Part shown: piece by piece, positions 1-5,494 of the stretch | Numbering within the stretch: position 1 is the first letter of the stretch | Layout: every line of letters begins with the position of its first letter | Source of the DNA: Spirochaetaceae bacterium | GTDB taxonomy: Bacteria; Spirochaetota; Spirochaetia; Treponematales; Breznakiellaceae | Assembly (NCBI GenBank): GCA_031258335.1 | Contig: JAIRMY010000123.1 | Location: forward strand, 1 to 12,221 | Length of the DNA: 12,221 bases | Direction: 5' to 3' | Position numbers and translations under genes: made by a program | Notes under the pieces: generated by a model | What the model was told of the DNA's origin: nothing | The model's input: only the letters and a program-made list of their open reading frames with translations | Database searches by the model: none

Positions 1-43
1 TGCCGGTTGATAGGTGAAGGAGAATGCAAAGGGAAACAGGAAT

Positions 44-415
44 TCAGGCCAGCCGTTCAGTAAGAGCGTCCTGTAAAATACGGGATAAACTTAAACCCGA
101 CGAAGCGGCCTTGTCATCCATCCATTTTGGGATACTGACCATCCTTCGTACCGCATGTTCGTCTTTGAGCTCTACCCGCACCAAGTTGACAAATTCCCTC
201 TTGTTCGTTTTGACTTTATCTACATGACTGGCAGCCGGGATTTTCTGTTTCTTGTCGGCCAAATAACTAATCCACTGTTTTAATCCCAATTCGGCCATAT
301 ACATGGCATTTGCCAGGTTTTTCCCTTCGCTTATACATCCGGGTAAATCGGGATAGGTAATCGTATAACTTTCATCACCGTTTTTGTGAAAAATAGCCGG
401 AAAAACATATTCCAT
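44..415 (-). CDS. hicB: HicB-family antitoxin
   Basis: This 123-residue protein should bind and neutralise the HicA mRNA interferase encoded just upstream, and repress the shared promoter. The N-terminal half has the HicB partial RNase-H-like pattern: an opening strand (EYVFPAIF), then YTITYPDLPGC at about 17-27, then a helix with AMYMAELGLKQWI. The C-terminal 35 residues (VRRMVSIPKWMDDKA... SLSRILQDALTERL) look like a short DNA-binding segment of ribbon-helix-helix type, which is common in HicB antitoxins. The ATG lies 9 bases after the hicA stop, and a GGAG ribosome site overlaps that stop codon, so the two genes are co-translated. It is full length for the family. Family assignment is strong; operator binding is inferred from the family and from the palindrome upstream of hicA. 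Confidence 0.88.
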   Translation of the reverse strand: MEYVFPAIFHKNGDESYTITYPDLPGCISEGKNLANAMYMAELGLKQWISYLADKKQKIPAASHVDKVKTNKREFVNLVRVELKDEHAVRRMVSIPKWMDDKAASSGLSLSRILQDALTERLA

Positions 416-424
416 ACTTTACTC

Positions 425-598
425 CTAATTAATACCGGCGGCCTTTAAAATAGTCTTTGCGGTATATTCATTAATTTCATTATGATTGGGTACCTGAACA
501 GGCCTGCCGCCTTTCTTTTCATAAATCGCGTGATCTCCGTTTCTGTCCAGCTGATAGCCTGCGGCTTCTAATATCTTTACCAGATCACGCCGTTTCAC
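425..598 (-). CDS. hicA: HicA-family mRNA interferase toxin (57 aa, GTG start)
   Basis: This small toxin is predicted to bind and cleave mRNA through a double-stranded-RNA-binding-like fold. The translation opens MKRRDLVKILEAAGYQL, continues DRNGDHAIYEKK, then RPVQVPNHNEINEYTAKTI and ends LKAAGIN. This matches the HicA layout: N-terminal helix, a G-x-H catalytic segment (H23), a basic R-x-V-x-VP-x-H strand and a C-terminal helix. The start is GTG at 596-598; the nearby ATG is out of frame and stops at once. AAGGAG sits 6 bases upstream of the GTG. The length of 57 residues is normal and no frame damage is seen, so the pair may be active. hicB follows after 9 bases. Confidence 0.88.
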   Translation of the reverse strand: MKRRDLVKILEAAGYQLDRNGDHAIYEKKGGRPVQVPNHNEINEYTAKTILKAAGIN

Positions 599-618
599 CC
601 CATACTCCTTTATAAGTA

Positions 619-644
619 ATGTTACATAATTTACGTAATGTCAA
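619..644 (-). promoter_or_regulatory. hicAB promoter -35 element with overlapping palindromic operator
   Basis: Read toward hicA, a perfect TTGACA box (639-644) is followed directly by a 23-bp imperfect palindrome (619-641, centre 630). Eight of the 11 positions in each arm match, around the core TTACGTAA / TTATGTAA. A 17-base spacer would put the -10 at a poor hexamer (CATTAC, 616-621), so the -10 is uncertain. A palindrome overlapping the -35 just upstream of hicA is what HicB autorepression needs. The operator role is inferred. Confidence 0.5.
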
Positions 645-704
645 GAGCTTTTTTTACAGGGGCAAACGCAAGGATGCCAGACGCCCGCGCAAACTCCACC
701 GCAG

Positions 705-775
705 GGGTGTCAGTCACCTTTTTCGAGAGAGCAGACGCATGGGTGTCAGTCACCTTTTTCGAGGGGGCAGGCGCA
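705..775. repeat. Two tandem 35-bp copies of a GGTG/CACC stem repeat, period 36
   Basis: Copy one (705-739) and copy two (741-775) differ at only three positions and are spaced 36 bases apart. Each holds the 13-base core GGTGTCAGTCACC, whose GGTG and CACC ends pair around a five-base loop, followed by CTTTTTCGAG and a GC-rich end. A degenerate piece of the same end (GGGCAAACGCA) lies just before at about 660. The core recurs inverted at 1736-1748. It resembles a REP-type interspersed repeat. No cas gene or array is present. Confidence 0.7.
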
Positions 776-776
776 G

Positions 777-882
777 ATAATTAACCACGAACCACACTAA
801 TGAGCGCGTTTGTTCGTGCCGTTAGTGAAGGTTCTCAGGTTAAAGCTTGTGATTAATGCCAATGATTAAGACTGGGCGTTGC
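777..882. other. Non-coding spacer with decayed interspersed repeat
   Basis: This stretch between the tandem repeat and the RHH-type gene holds no plausible gene on either strand. It contains related sub-motifs (TTAACCACGAACCACACTAA, then TTCGTGCCGTTAGTG) that look like partial inverted copies of one another. I read this as degenerate repeat DNA. No RNA gene is recognised. Confidence 0.35.
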
Positions 883-1116
883 TTATGCGGAGGCGGCGAT
901 TTTTTCCCTGATGAGGTCGCCGATAATTTCACCGGGGGTTTTGTGGCTGGCATCAGCCCTGGCGCGAAGGTATGCGGCAGAAACATCGTCTACAATAATA
1001 AGATGGTCTTTATGTTCCATAAAAACGCCTTTTTTACCATCTTCTGAAACTTTTGGCGTAGTCTTTGTCCAAAGTTCGTCAAGAGCATCCGCTTCTTCTT
1101 CGGTCATTCTTGCCAT
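883..1116 (-). CDS. Small ribbon-helix-helix-like protein, possible orphan antitoxin
   Basis: The 77-residue protein is acidic at the N-terminus (MARMTEEEADALDELW). It ends with IIVDDVSAAYLRARADASHKTPGEIIGDLIREKIA at about 41-74, a strand-helix-helix pattern like the DNA-binding end of CopG/BrnA-type antitoxins. An AGGAGG ribosome site 5 bases upstream of the ATG makes this start secure. No toxin gene lies immediately before or after it. It follows the truncated HEPN gene by 69 bases and may be read from the same transcript. The fold is inferred from pattern; I do not recognise a named family, and it could be a stand-alone regulator. Confidence 0.7.
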   Translation of the reverse strand: MARMTEEEADALDELWTKTTPKVSEDGKKGVFMEHKDHLIIVDDVSAAYLRARADASHKTPGEIIGDLIREKIAASA

Positions 1117-1185
1117 AAAATCCTCCTGTCGATTCAGGTCTCAACCTCCGAATAGGCTTGACCCGATGCGAGAGAGCGCCATGCT

Positions 1186-1287
1186 TTACGGCACTTCATC
1201 GCATGAAATACATAATAGATACTCCGCCGATCTTAAATTATCATCGCCGATTGCGAACCATTGACTGATTTCTTCCTGCCTATCCAT
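1186..1287 (-). pseudogene. Truncated HEPN-domain toxin, first 33 codons only
   Basis: The ATG at 1285-1287 overlaps the end of the MNT nucleotidyltransferase gene by 8 bases, the usual junction of a MNT-HEPN pair. The peptide opens MDRQEEISQWFAIGDDNLRS and continues AEYLLCISCDEVP before a TAA. The W-x3-G/A-x2-(D/E)(D/N)-L-x2-A-x2-L pattern is the start of HEPN proteins. The family normally continues with a FHCQQAAEK-type helix and an R-x4-6-H motif over about 100 further residues; none of the three frames downstream shows these. The remainder appears deleted rather than frameshifted. The domain assignment rests on a short stretch. Confidence 0.6.
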
Positions 1288-1600
1288 ACAGTTTTATTCC
1301 TTTCTGGACAATGTCTTTTTCTATGGTGGCAAAACCGGACGCGCGATTGAAAAATGTGCTTTTCTTGTGTCCCAGAAGATCAAGCGGCGTATTTTGAACG
1401 GGAGCCATTGCCACTCTCGCAGTTGTCAATGCGCCAATTTCCCGTATGTTCATATCGTCCTTGAAGACCACATACAAATCGAGATCGGAATCATCACGCG
1501 GTGTTCCATAGGCGTAAGAGCCAAAAAGATAGACCTGCTCAACCGGTACCGTTTCCACAATAATATTTACAAGCGTGTCAATTTCCTGTTTAACTGACAT
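1280..1600 (-). CDS. MNT-type minimal nucleotidyltransferase (antitoxin of a MNT-HEPN pair)
   Basis: This 106-residue protein has the DNA polymerase beta-like nucleotidyltransferase signature: VYLFGSYAYGTPRDDSDLDL at about 23-42, giving G27-S28 and the two metal-binding aspartates D39 and D41, with a third candidate acid in PLDLL (D74). In MNT-HEPN modules such a protein modifies and silences the HEPN RNase by transferring nucleotides from ATP. All key residues are present. The frame is open up to 1681, but the promoter-like boxes at 1634-1662 would start RNA near 1627, so the ATG at 1598-1600 (MSVKQEIDTL) is preferred. No strong ribosome site precedes it. Its HEPN partner is truncated, so the enzyme is probably an orphan. 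Confidence 0.82.
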   Translation of the reverse strand: MSVKQEIDTLVNIIVETVPVEQVYLFGSYAYGTPRDDSDLDLYVVFKDDMNIREIGALTTARVAMAPVQNTPLDLLGHKKSTFFNRASGFATIEKDIVQKGIKLYG

Positions 1601-1633
1601 CTGTTTACGTGTCTGTGTCAAGAACATGGGGAC

Positions 1634-1662
1634 ACTATAGCGAGTACGCGAAAAACACGCAA
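1634..1662 (-). promoter_or_regulatory. Sigma-70-like promoter for the MNT nucleotidyltransferase gene
   Basis: Reading the minus strand, TTGCGT (1657-1662) and TATAGT (1634-1639) are separated by 17 bases, a good -35/-10 pair. The predicted RNA start near 1627 leaves a leader of about 27 bases before the ATG at 1600. Seen by eye; not tested. Confidence 0.5.
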
Positions 1663-1681
1663 GAGATGAACCATGAATCAC

Positions 1682-1969
1682 TTTTAACTACAGGTATACA
1701 AATGTTTTAACCGATAGCCCATCAGCAAGCGCAGGGGTGACTGACACCTCTACACGGACAGACTGCCGGCAGAGTGCGAGACTATCGGATAAGAGCCTGT
1801 GTTCATCTGCGGTTAACCGTGATGAGTGTTCTGTGATAATGCCGGGGGCGTTGCGTAGGTCGTGCGTGAACAGTGAATGGTGATGAGAGGTAATAGGTGA
1901 GTAAGAAGTAATTGAAGCATGGTAAATACCCCATTGCGCTTCCAGCCGGAAACGGCGCATACTAATGAT
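1682..1969. other. Repeat-rich spacer between divergent TA loci
   Basis: This 288-base spacer separates the minus-strand nucleotidyltransferase locus from the plus-strand mazE-like gene. It holds an inverted copy of the GGTG/CACC core (GGTGACTGACACC, 1736-1748), a TTCATCTGCGGTTAACCGTG element containing the palindrome CGGTTAACCG (1810-1819), and a GTGAACAGTGAATGGTGATG stretch (from about 1867) similar to simple repeats at 2341 and 5596. A minus-strand frame across it (1688-1960) is low-complexity repeat translation and is not counted as a gene. Confidence 0.5.
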
Positions 1970-2206
1970 ATGGAAAAGGTCATTGTTTTAGATACCGAAA
2001 GTTTTCAGGCGGCAAAACGGGAATCGCTCCAATTACGGGTTTCCCTGCCGGAGTTCTGCTCTCTGGCAATCCGGGAGTTCGTGCAAAACCACCGCAAAAA
2101 CAGCGTTACCGAACAACTCAACGCGGTCTACACGGGCTATATGGCGAAAATAGACGGGGATATTTTGCAGACCCAATACGATGGCCTTGACGGAGAGGAC
2201 TGGTAG
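1970..2206 (+). CDS. MazE-like antitoxin
   Basis: A 78-residue protein with MEKVIVLDTESFQAAKRESL, then RVSLPEFCSLAIREFVQ and NSVTEQLNAVYTGYM, ending LQTQYDGLDGEDW. The strand-helix-helix start with an S-x-x-E-F/L-x3-A-I/L-R-E-F/Y pattern, the I/V-T-E-Q-L-N-x-V-Y segment and the acidic ..EDW end match RHH-type MazE antitoxins, which bind MazF through the tail and repress their own operon. The ATG at 1970 gives the family start; an in-frame ATG at 1919 would add 17 unrelated residues. Neither has a good ribosome site. Its TAG abuts the ATG of a mazF-like stub. The protein itself looks complete. Confidence 0.72.
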   Translation: MEKVIVLDTESFQAAKRESLQLRVSLPEFCSLAIREFVQNHRKNSVTEQLNAVYTGYMAKIDGDILQTQYDGLDGEDW

Positions 2207-2275
2207 ATGGTCAAGGGCGAAATGCGGAATACAGCGCTTGCGCTGTATGGAGACAGGGGGAGCCGCGTCGGGTAA
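2207..2275 (+). pseudogene. Probable mazF toxin remnant (22 codons)
   Basis: An ATG follows the mazE-like stop with no gap, and GGAGAGG about 9 bases upstream is a good ribosome site, the expected junction of a coupled mazEF pair. The product opens MVKGEM and ends GDRGSRVG before a TAA. This recalls the MazF start (V-K-x-G-E-I-W and P-x-G-S-x-x-G-x-x-R-P-V). Read through the TAA, the frame gives CGVL where GYRRPVL would be expected, so a point change plus a small deletion could explain the stop. No MazF-like remainder is clear beyond about 2295, where repeat DNA begins. The match is short and the call is an inference. Confidence 0.45.
2229..2248. repeat. Perfect 9-bp inverted repeat (ATACAGCGC / GCGCTGTAT)
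   Basis: The arms ATACAGCGC and GCGCTGTAT are exact reverse complements separated by TT. It sits inside the mazF-like stub and is not followed by a T-run, so it is not a typical terminator. It may be part of the damage to that gene, or a small palindromic repeat. Confidence 0.6.
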
Positions 2276-2362
2276 TGCGGCGTATTAGAAAGACTATTTC
2301 CAAAGTTAAGGCGGCAGCGCTTCCCCTTATGAACAATAAATGAAGAATGAGGAATGAATAGC
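2276..2362. other. Spacer after the mazF stub
   Basis: Together with the stub and the ~107-bp element this makes up the 333 bases between the mazE-like gene and the DUF2259-type gene. It holds a GCCGC...GCGGC arm pair at its left edge and a TGAAGAATGAGGAATGAATA simple-repeat stretch at 2341-2360, like that found before the second ~107-bp element. I see no gene in it. Confidence 0.35.
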
Positions 2363-2469
2363 GGCTATCAGCCGCGTATGTCTCCGCCCCTTTCATGTTG
2401 AAGGCAGGACCCGAAGCCTGCTTTGGGTATGCTACCGCGTAGCGGGTGTAAAACCCGCTGGCGGGCGCT
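2363..2469. repeat. Copy 1 of a ~107-bp palindrome-rich interspersed repeat
   Basis: This element aligns along its length with 5634-5740. Both begin GCTATC-x-G-x-CGCGTATG, share TGAAGGCAG-x-ACCCGAA and CTGCTTT, and end AAACCC-x-CTGG-x-GGGCGCT. It overlaps a GCGGCT/AGCCGC stem (2361-2375) and contains GCTACCGCGTAGC (2431-2443). Several mismatches are arm-compatible, as expected of repeats that fold in RNA or single-stranded DNA. It is non-coding and lies 70 bases before the DUF2259-type gene. Confidence 0.7.
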
Positions 2470-2535
2470 GGAGGGCTGGTGGGGCGGGTTTTTAGGTGAT
2501 AGGAATCGGTTAATAATGCCGATAAGATACTGAGG

Positions 2536-2565
2536 TCCTATGTTCGCAATTCCTATGTTCGCAAT
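2536..2565 (+). repeat. Perfect 15-bp tandem duplication at a gene start
   Basis: The unit TCCTATGTTCGCAAT occurs at 2536-2550 and again at 2551-2565 with no change. Fifteen bases is five codons, so the reading frame is kept and the following protein gains a second MFAI. The GAGG ribosome site lies only before the first ATG. Confidence 0.9.
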
Positions 2566-3283
2566 AGAGAAGCAAAAACATTTTGCCGCCATTCTTCTGT
2601 TCACCGTTTCTTTGATGTTTAGCGCGGGACTCTATGCCGGGGATGTCGCGTCTTTCGTGGATTTGGGATTTTCGGAAAATGGCGCTGTTTATATGTTTGC
2701 GCAGTACGGCGTTGATGAACATACCCTCCGCCCCTGGTCTGAACTGTACATTGTCGATGTCGGGAAAAATGATTTTGTGAAAGGCGGGCGGCTTTCATAC
2801 AGGCACGACAAACCGGTTGCGCTGGGACAGGACGGCTCGGCGGCTTTGTTGCGCATCATTTCACATAACACGGAAATAATTCAAAAATACCGTTCAAATT
2901 TCATGCAGCAGGGAATTCCGCTATTCATTTCATTGGAAGACATACGTTCTTCTGGCGGGCAAACCATAGACTTTAGGGACTTTGAGAAAAGGGCGTACTA
3001 CAGCGCCGCGTTAAATTCGATTTTTTTCGGCGGCGGTAAGGATATACGTTCTTCTTTTTTTATTATTCTTGACAGAACAGATAATGACGGCGTAAAAAAA
3101 ACATACCGTGTCGGAAACCCCGACGTAAAACGCGCCGGAGTGACGACGTATAGCATCAAAAAAGCGATTGTCAATCCGGCAAGGACATCAATGATACTCG
3201 TCATCGAAATGACGCTCTTAAACGGAGATGGAAACGGAGACGGCTCCGACATACGGTACATGGTCGAGACGCTGCATTTTTAG
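2540..3283 (+). CDS. Predicted secreted protein, DUF2259-type
   Basis: This 247-residue protein has a signal peptide: a basic start (EKQKH), a hydrophobic run FAAILLFTVSLMFSAGL, and a likely signal peptidase I site after LYA (about residue 33). The mature start GDVASFVDLGFSENGAVYMF, followed by AQYGV, SELYIVDVGKNDFVKGG and a C-terminal VETLHF, looks like the DUF2259 secreted family of spirochaetes, whose function is unknown. There are no cysteines or obvious catalytic motif in the mature part. Two starts are possible because of the 15-bp duplication: 2540, with GAGG 4-5 bases upstream, or 2555 (242 aa). I choose 2540 for its ribosome site. It converges on the lipoprotein gene with a 5-base gap. 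The family name is from memory of sequence style. Confidence 0.75.
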   Translation: MFAIPMFAIEKQKHFAAILLFTVSLMFSAGLYAGDVASFVDLGFSENGAVYMFAQYGVDEHTLRPWSELYIVDVGKNDFVKGGRLSYRHDKPVALGQDGSAALLRIISHNTEIIQKYRSNFMQQGIPLFISLEDIRSSGGQTIDFRDFEKRAYYSAALNSIFFGGGKDIRSSFFIILDRTDNDGVKKTYRVGNPDVKRAGVTTYSIKKAIVNPARTSMILVIEMTLLNGDGNGDGSDIRYMVETLHF

Positions 3284-3288
3284 CCGCT

Positions 3289-4197
3289 TCAACGCCGTTG
3301 ATTTACGCGTATCCCTATGCAGGTTGCGACTGCCCGTTCGCGCCCTATTATGCCGCCGTGTATAGGCTTGTTTACAAGCCGTGTTTTGCCGTCCATGTTT
3401 ACAGCGAGAGCGCTCGAACCGCCGCCGTCCATCAAAATGCCGTCTTCCGCCCCCAAAGCGCGGAGCAGTAGCCCTGTTTCCTCTTCCGTAGCGCCTCGGC
3501 TTCCCGGCCGACGCCCGTCTATCACGAGGAGATACAGGGTAAAGCCCTCGTCCGAAACCGCCGCCGCGCTTCTGGGATGGCGCTGTTTACCCTTCCCGGC
3601 GCGTTCCGTTAAATTTCCATTTTCCAAAACTGTGTAAAAGCCGCCTATCGCGTGGCGTAGACCTTCGTACAGCATATCCCGCTGCGGGAGGATTCTCGCG
3701 CGTCCATCGTCATGTCCATCGTCATATATCACGAGGCCGTCGTAACGCGGATCCGGCGGGTTTACCAGCCTGCCGGACGATATGAAGACGCCGGTCAAGA
3801 AACGTTTTTCGCCTGTTTTGGTGGAAACCGGTGAAAACGGGCTGGCGTTCATCGCCGCTACGCAGTTATATGCGGCGGCAAAACCGCTCACTGTAAGCGC
3901 GGGGAGGTTTCCGTCTTGAAAATTTCCTTCTGTCCCAGCGTCATTTACGACAATTTCTATCTGTTTATCACGTAGATCAATGCGCAACGCCCAAAATTCC
4001 ATGCGCGGAACCCTGATCCGTCCGGCGGAAAACGCAATTCCGGGGTATAAATCACGCCATCGCGGGGCAAAAGCCTGCAACGTTTCCGCTCGCGAAAATT
4101 CCGCGCGGCGCTCCGGAGAGGTGGCGCACGATGAAACGAAAAAAAGTAAAAGGCAGACTGAGGAAATGAGCGTTAGACGGAATACCGGTTTAACCAT
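3289..4197 (-). CDS. Phosphodiester glycosidase (NAGPA/DUF2233) family lipoprotein
   Basis: A 302-residue lipoprotein. After MVKPVFR a hydrophobic run leads to the lipobox VSSC with the lipidated Cys at 24. The body carries NAGPA-domain hallmarks: AAMNASPF (114-121), the RHPRSAAAV strand (206-214), LLVIDGRRPG (223-232), and near the end ILMDGGGSSALAV (254-266). The family contains the mammalian uncovering enzyme that cleaves GlcNAc-phosphodiesters and bacterial exopolysaccharide or cell-wall enzymes. Here it would act outside the inner membrane on a glycophosphodiester substrate that the sequence does not reveal. The frame extends to a TTG at 4221 with no ribosome site, so the ATG at 4195-4197, giving a normal signal peptide, is preferred. 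It lies 82 bases downstream of the cNBD regulator gene, possibly in one transcript. Confidence 0.85.
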   Translation of the reverse strand: MVKPVFRLTLISSVCLLLFFVSSCATSPERRAEFSRAETLQAFAPRWRDLYPGIAFSAGRIRVPRMEFWALRIDLRDKQIEIVVNDAGTEGNFQDGNLPALTVSGFAAAYNCVAAMNASPFSPVSTKTGEKRFLTGVFISSGRLVNPPDPRYDGLVIYDDGHDDGRARILPQRDMLYEGLRHAIGGFYTVLENGNLTERAGKGKQRHPRSAAAVSDEGFTLYLLVIDGRRPGSRGATEEETGLLLRALGAEDGILMDGGGSSALAVNMDGKTRLVNKPIHGGIIGRERAVATCIGIRVNQRR

Positions 4198-4279
4198 GAA
4201 CTTAAAGGTAATTCGCGACAAGGCGGAATTTCAAGGCGGCGGCGTGGAGGCTCATTGATGAGTAATTTGGAGTTTTTGC

Positions 4280-5485
4280 CTACCGCCGGAGCGCGGCGTC
4301 CCGATTACACATCTTTTGGTAGTAGTCGCTCAGTTTGAATATTCCATCGACATCTTTTGTAAACAGCTTGCCGCCATTTATCTGAATAACACCATCTTTA
4401 AATAGTTGTCCGGTTAACACCGTGCGCCGTTCTGCGGGAACAGCCGCCATCTTCATCAATTCATCCTGTCCAAAATCAAAAATATAAGTTTTTATGGTTC
4501 TGGGCACTTTATTTTTTTCAAGAATAATCGAGAGGTAATTGTATATGCGCGCCATAGGATCTTTTAGTGACGCATTTATCAGTTGTTTATAGCTGAACCA
4601 GATGCGCTCGGATAACAACCGTGTTAATTTTTGTATCATAGCCGGATGCGTCCGGCTCATAAGCTCAAAATTCCGCTTTGACACTTCCATCAAAATAGTT
4701 TTATCTTCCTGCGCCATCGCCGACGCGGAACGTGGCTTATTTTCCAGCAGCGCCATTTCTCCAAAAATATCGCCCTGCCTGAGTATTGCCAAAATAATTT
4801 CATTGCCTTCCAGAATTTTTGTAATTTTTACCGTTCCCTCCTGAATAATGTACAGTGAGTTTCCAAATTCGCCGTCGGCAAAAATAATTTTGTCTTTGCC
4901 GTAAGTACACAAAAAAGCATCATTCCCTGTTTTAAAAGTCTGTCCTCCGTACTCTTCAAGCGATTTTACGCTTGTCTCCGCCTGCCGCGCAAACTCTCCG
5001 TCCGGATAACATTCGATATACCGATTAAACACGTAATAAGCCGCTGATTTCATTTTTGAATTTAAATAATACTCGCCTGTTTTAAACAACGTCTCGGCGT
5101 TAGTGTCCGCCGCGGTATTGGGGTTAATTCCTGTCAATGCGTCATTGAGATAACGTATACGCCGTGAGAATTGCTGTATTATTTTCATCGCTACAGGCGT
5201 GTTTGTTTGTATCAGTTCTTCAAACTGTGAATAGTTTACGGCAAGCAACGTAACATCCGATAATGCCCGCGCCGATTCAATCTGACTCCGCTGGGCAAGC
5301 GCTGCCACAATTCCAACAAAATCACCCGGCCCAAGCACCAAATCGGAATCTTTTTTTATCAAATCGGACTGCTTCGTAATTTTGACATGCCCTTCACGTA
5401 TGATAAAAAATCTTCCCTCATCGCGTTTTCCCTCGACGAATATGTACATATCCTTTTTAAAATTTACAATTGAAAGCTGAAGCAT
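4280..5485 (-). CDS. Crp-like regulator with two cyclic-nucleotide-binding domains
   Basis: A 401-residue protein (start ATG 5485; an in-frame GTG at 5494 adds three residues). Domains in order: cNBD-1 (about 1-115), a TPR-like helical hairpin (about 130-178, ETLFKTGEYYL...AAYYVFNRYIECYPDGEFA), cNBD-2 (about 190-300) and a winged-helix-like C-terminus (about 310-395; FDFGQDELMKMAAVPAERRT as recognition region). cNBD-2 keeps the phosphate-binding cassette FGEMALLENKPRSASA with the key E and R, so it should bind a cyclic nucleotide. In cNBD-1 the same place reads FVGIVAALAQRSQIESARA, lacking both, so it is probably structural. It likely controls transcription in response to cAMP or a related signal. 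The upstream gene lies beyond a repeat-filled spacer; the lipoprotein gene follows. Confidence 0.85.
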   Translation of the reverse strand: MLQLSIVNFKKDMYIFVEGKRDEGRFFIIREGHVKITKQSDLIKKDSDLVLGPGDFVGIVAALAQRSQIESARALSDVTLLAVNYSQFEELIQTNTPVAMKIIQQFSRRIRYLNDALTGINPNTAADTNAETLFKTGEYYLNSKMKSAAYYVFNRYIECYPDGEFARQAETSVKSLEEYGGQTFKTGNDAFLCTYGKDKIIFADGEFGNSLYIIQEGTVKITKILEGNEIILAILRQGDIFGEMALLENKPRSASAMAQEDKTILMEVSKRNFELMSRTHPAMIQKLTRLLSERIWFSYKQLINASLKDPMARIYNYLSIILEKNKVPRTIKTYIFDFGQDELMKMAAVPAERRTVLTGQLFKDGVIQINGGKLFTKDVDGIFKLSDYYQKMCNRDAALRR

Positions 5486-5494
5486 ACCATCCAC

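Noticed and set aside
24..227. Plus-strand 67-codon frame opposite hicB
   Set aside because: hicB has family motifs and a partner; the opposite frame shows none.
705..775. Possible mini CRISPR array (36-base period)
   Set aside because: The near-identity covers the entire 35-bp unit with no unique spacers, only two copies exist, and no cas gene is present.
911..1264. Plus-strand 117-codon frame opposite the RHH-type gene and the HEPN remnant
   Set aside because: The minus-strand gene has a strong ribosome site and a protein-like sequence; the plus frame has neither.
1688..1960. Minus-strand 90-codon open frame
   Set aside because: It runs through recognisable repeat DNA, has no ribosome site and a composition unlike a protein (serine/histidine/leucine-rich tracts from simple repeats).
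3289..3301. TCAACG-C-CGTTGA palindrome at the convergent gene ends as a terminator
   Set aside because: The loop is a single base, the stem overlaps the lipoprotein stop codon and no T-run follows in either direction.
4251..4262. CTCAT/ATGAG inverted repeat between the cNBD and lipoprotein genes as an operator
   Set aside because: Only five bases per arm; such short repeats are expected by chance.
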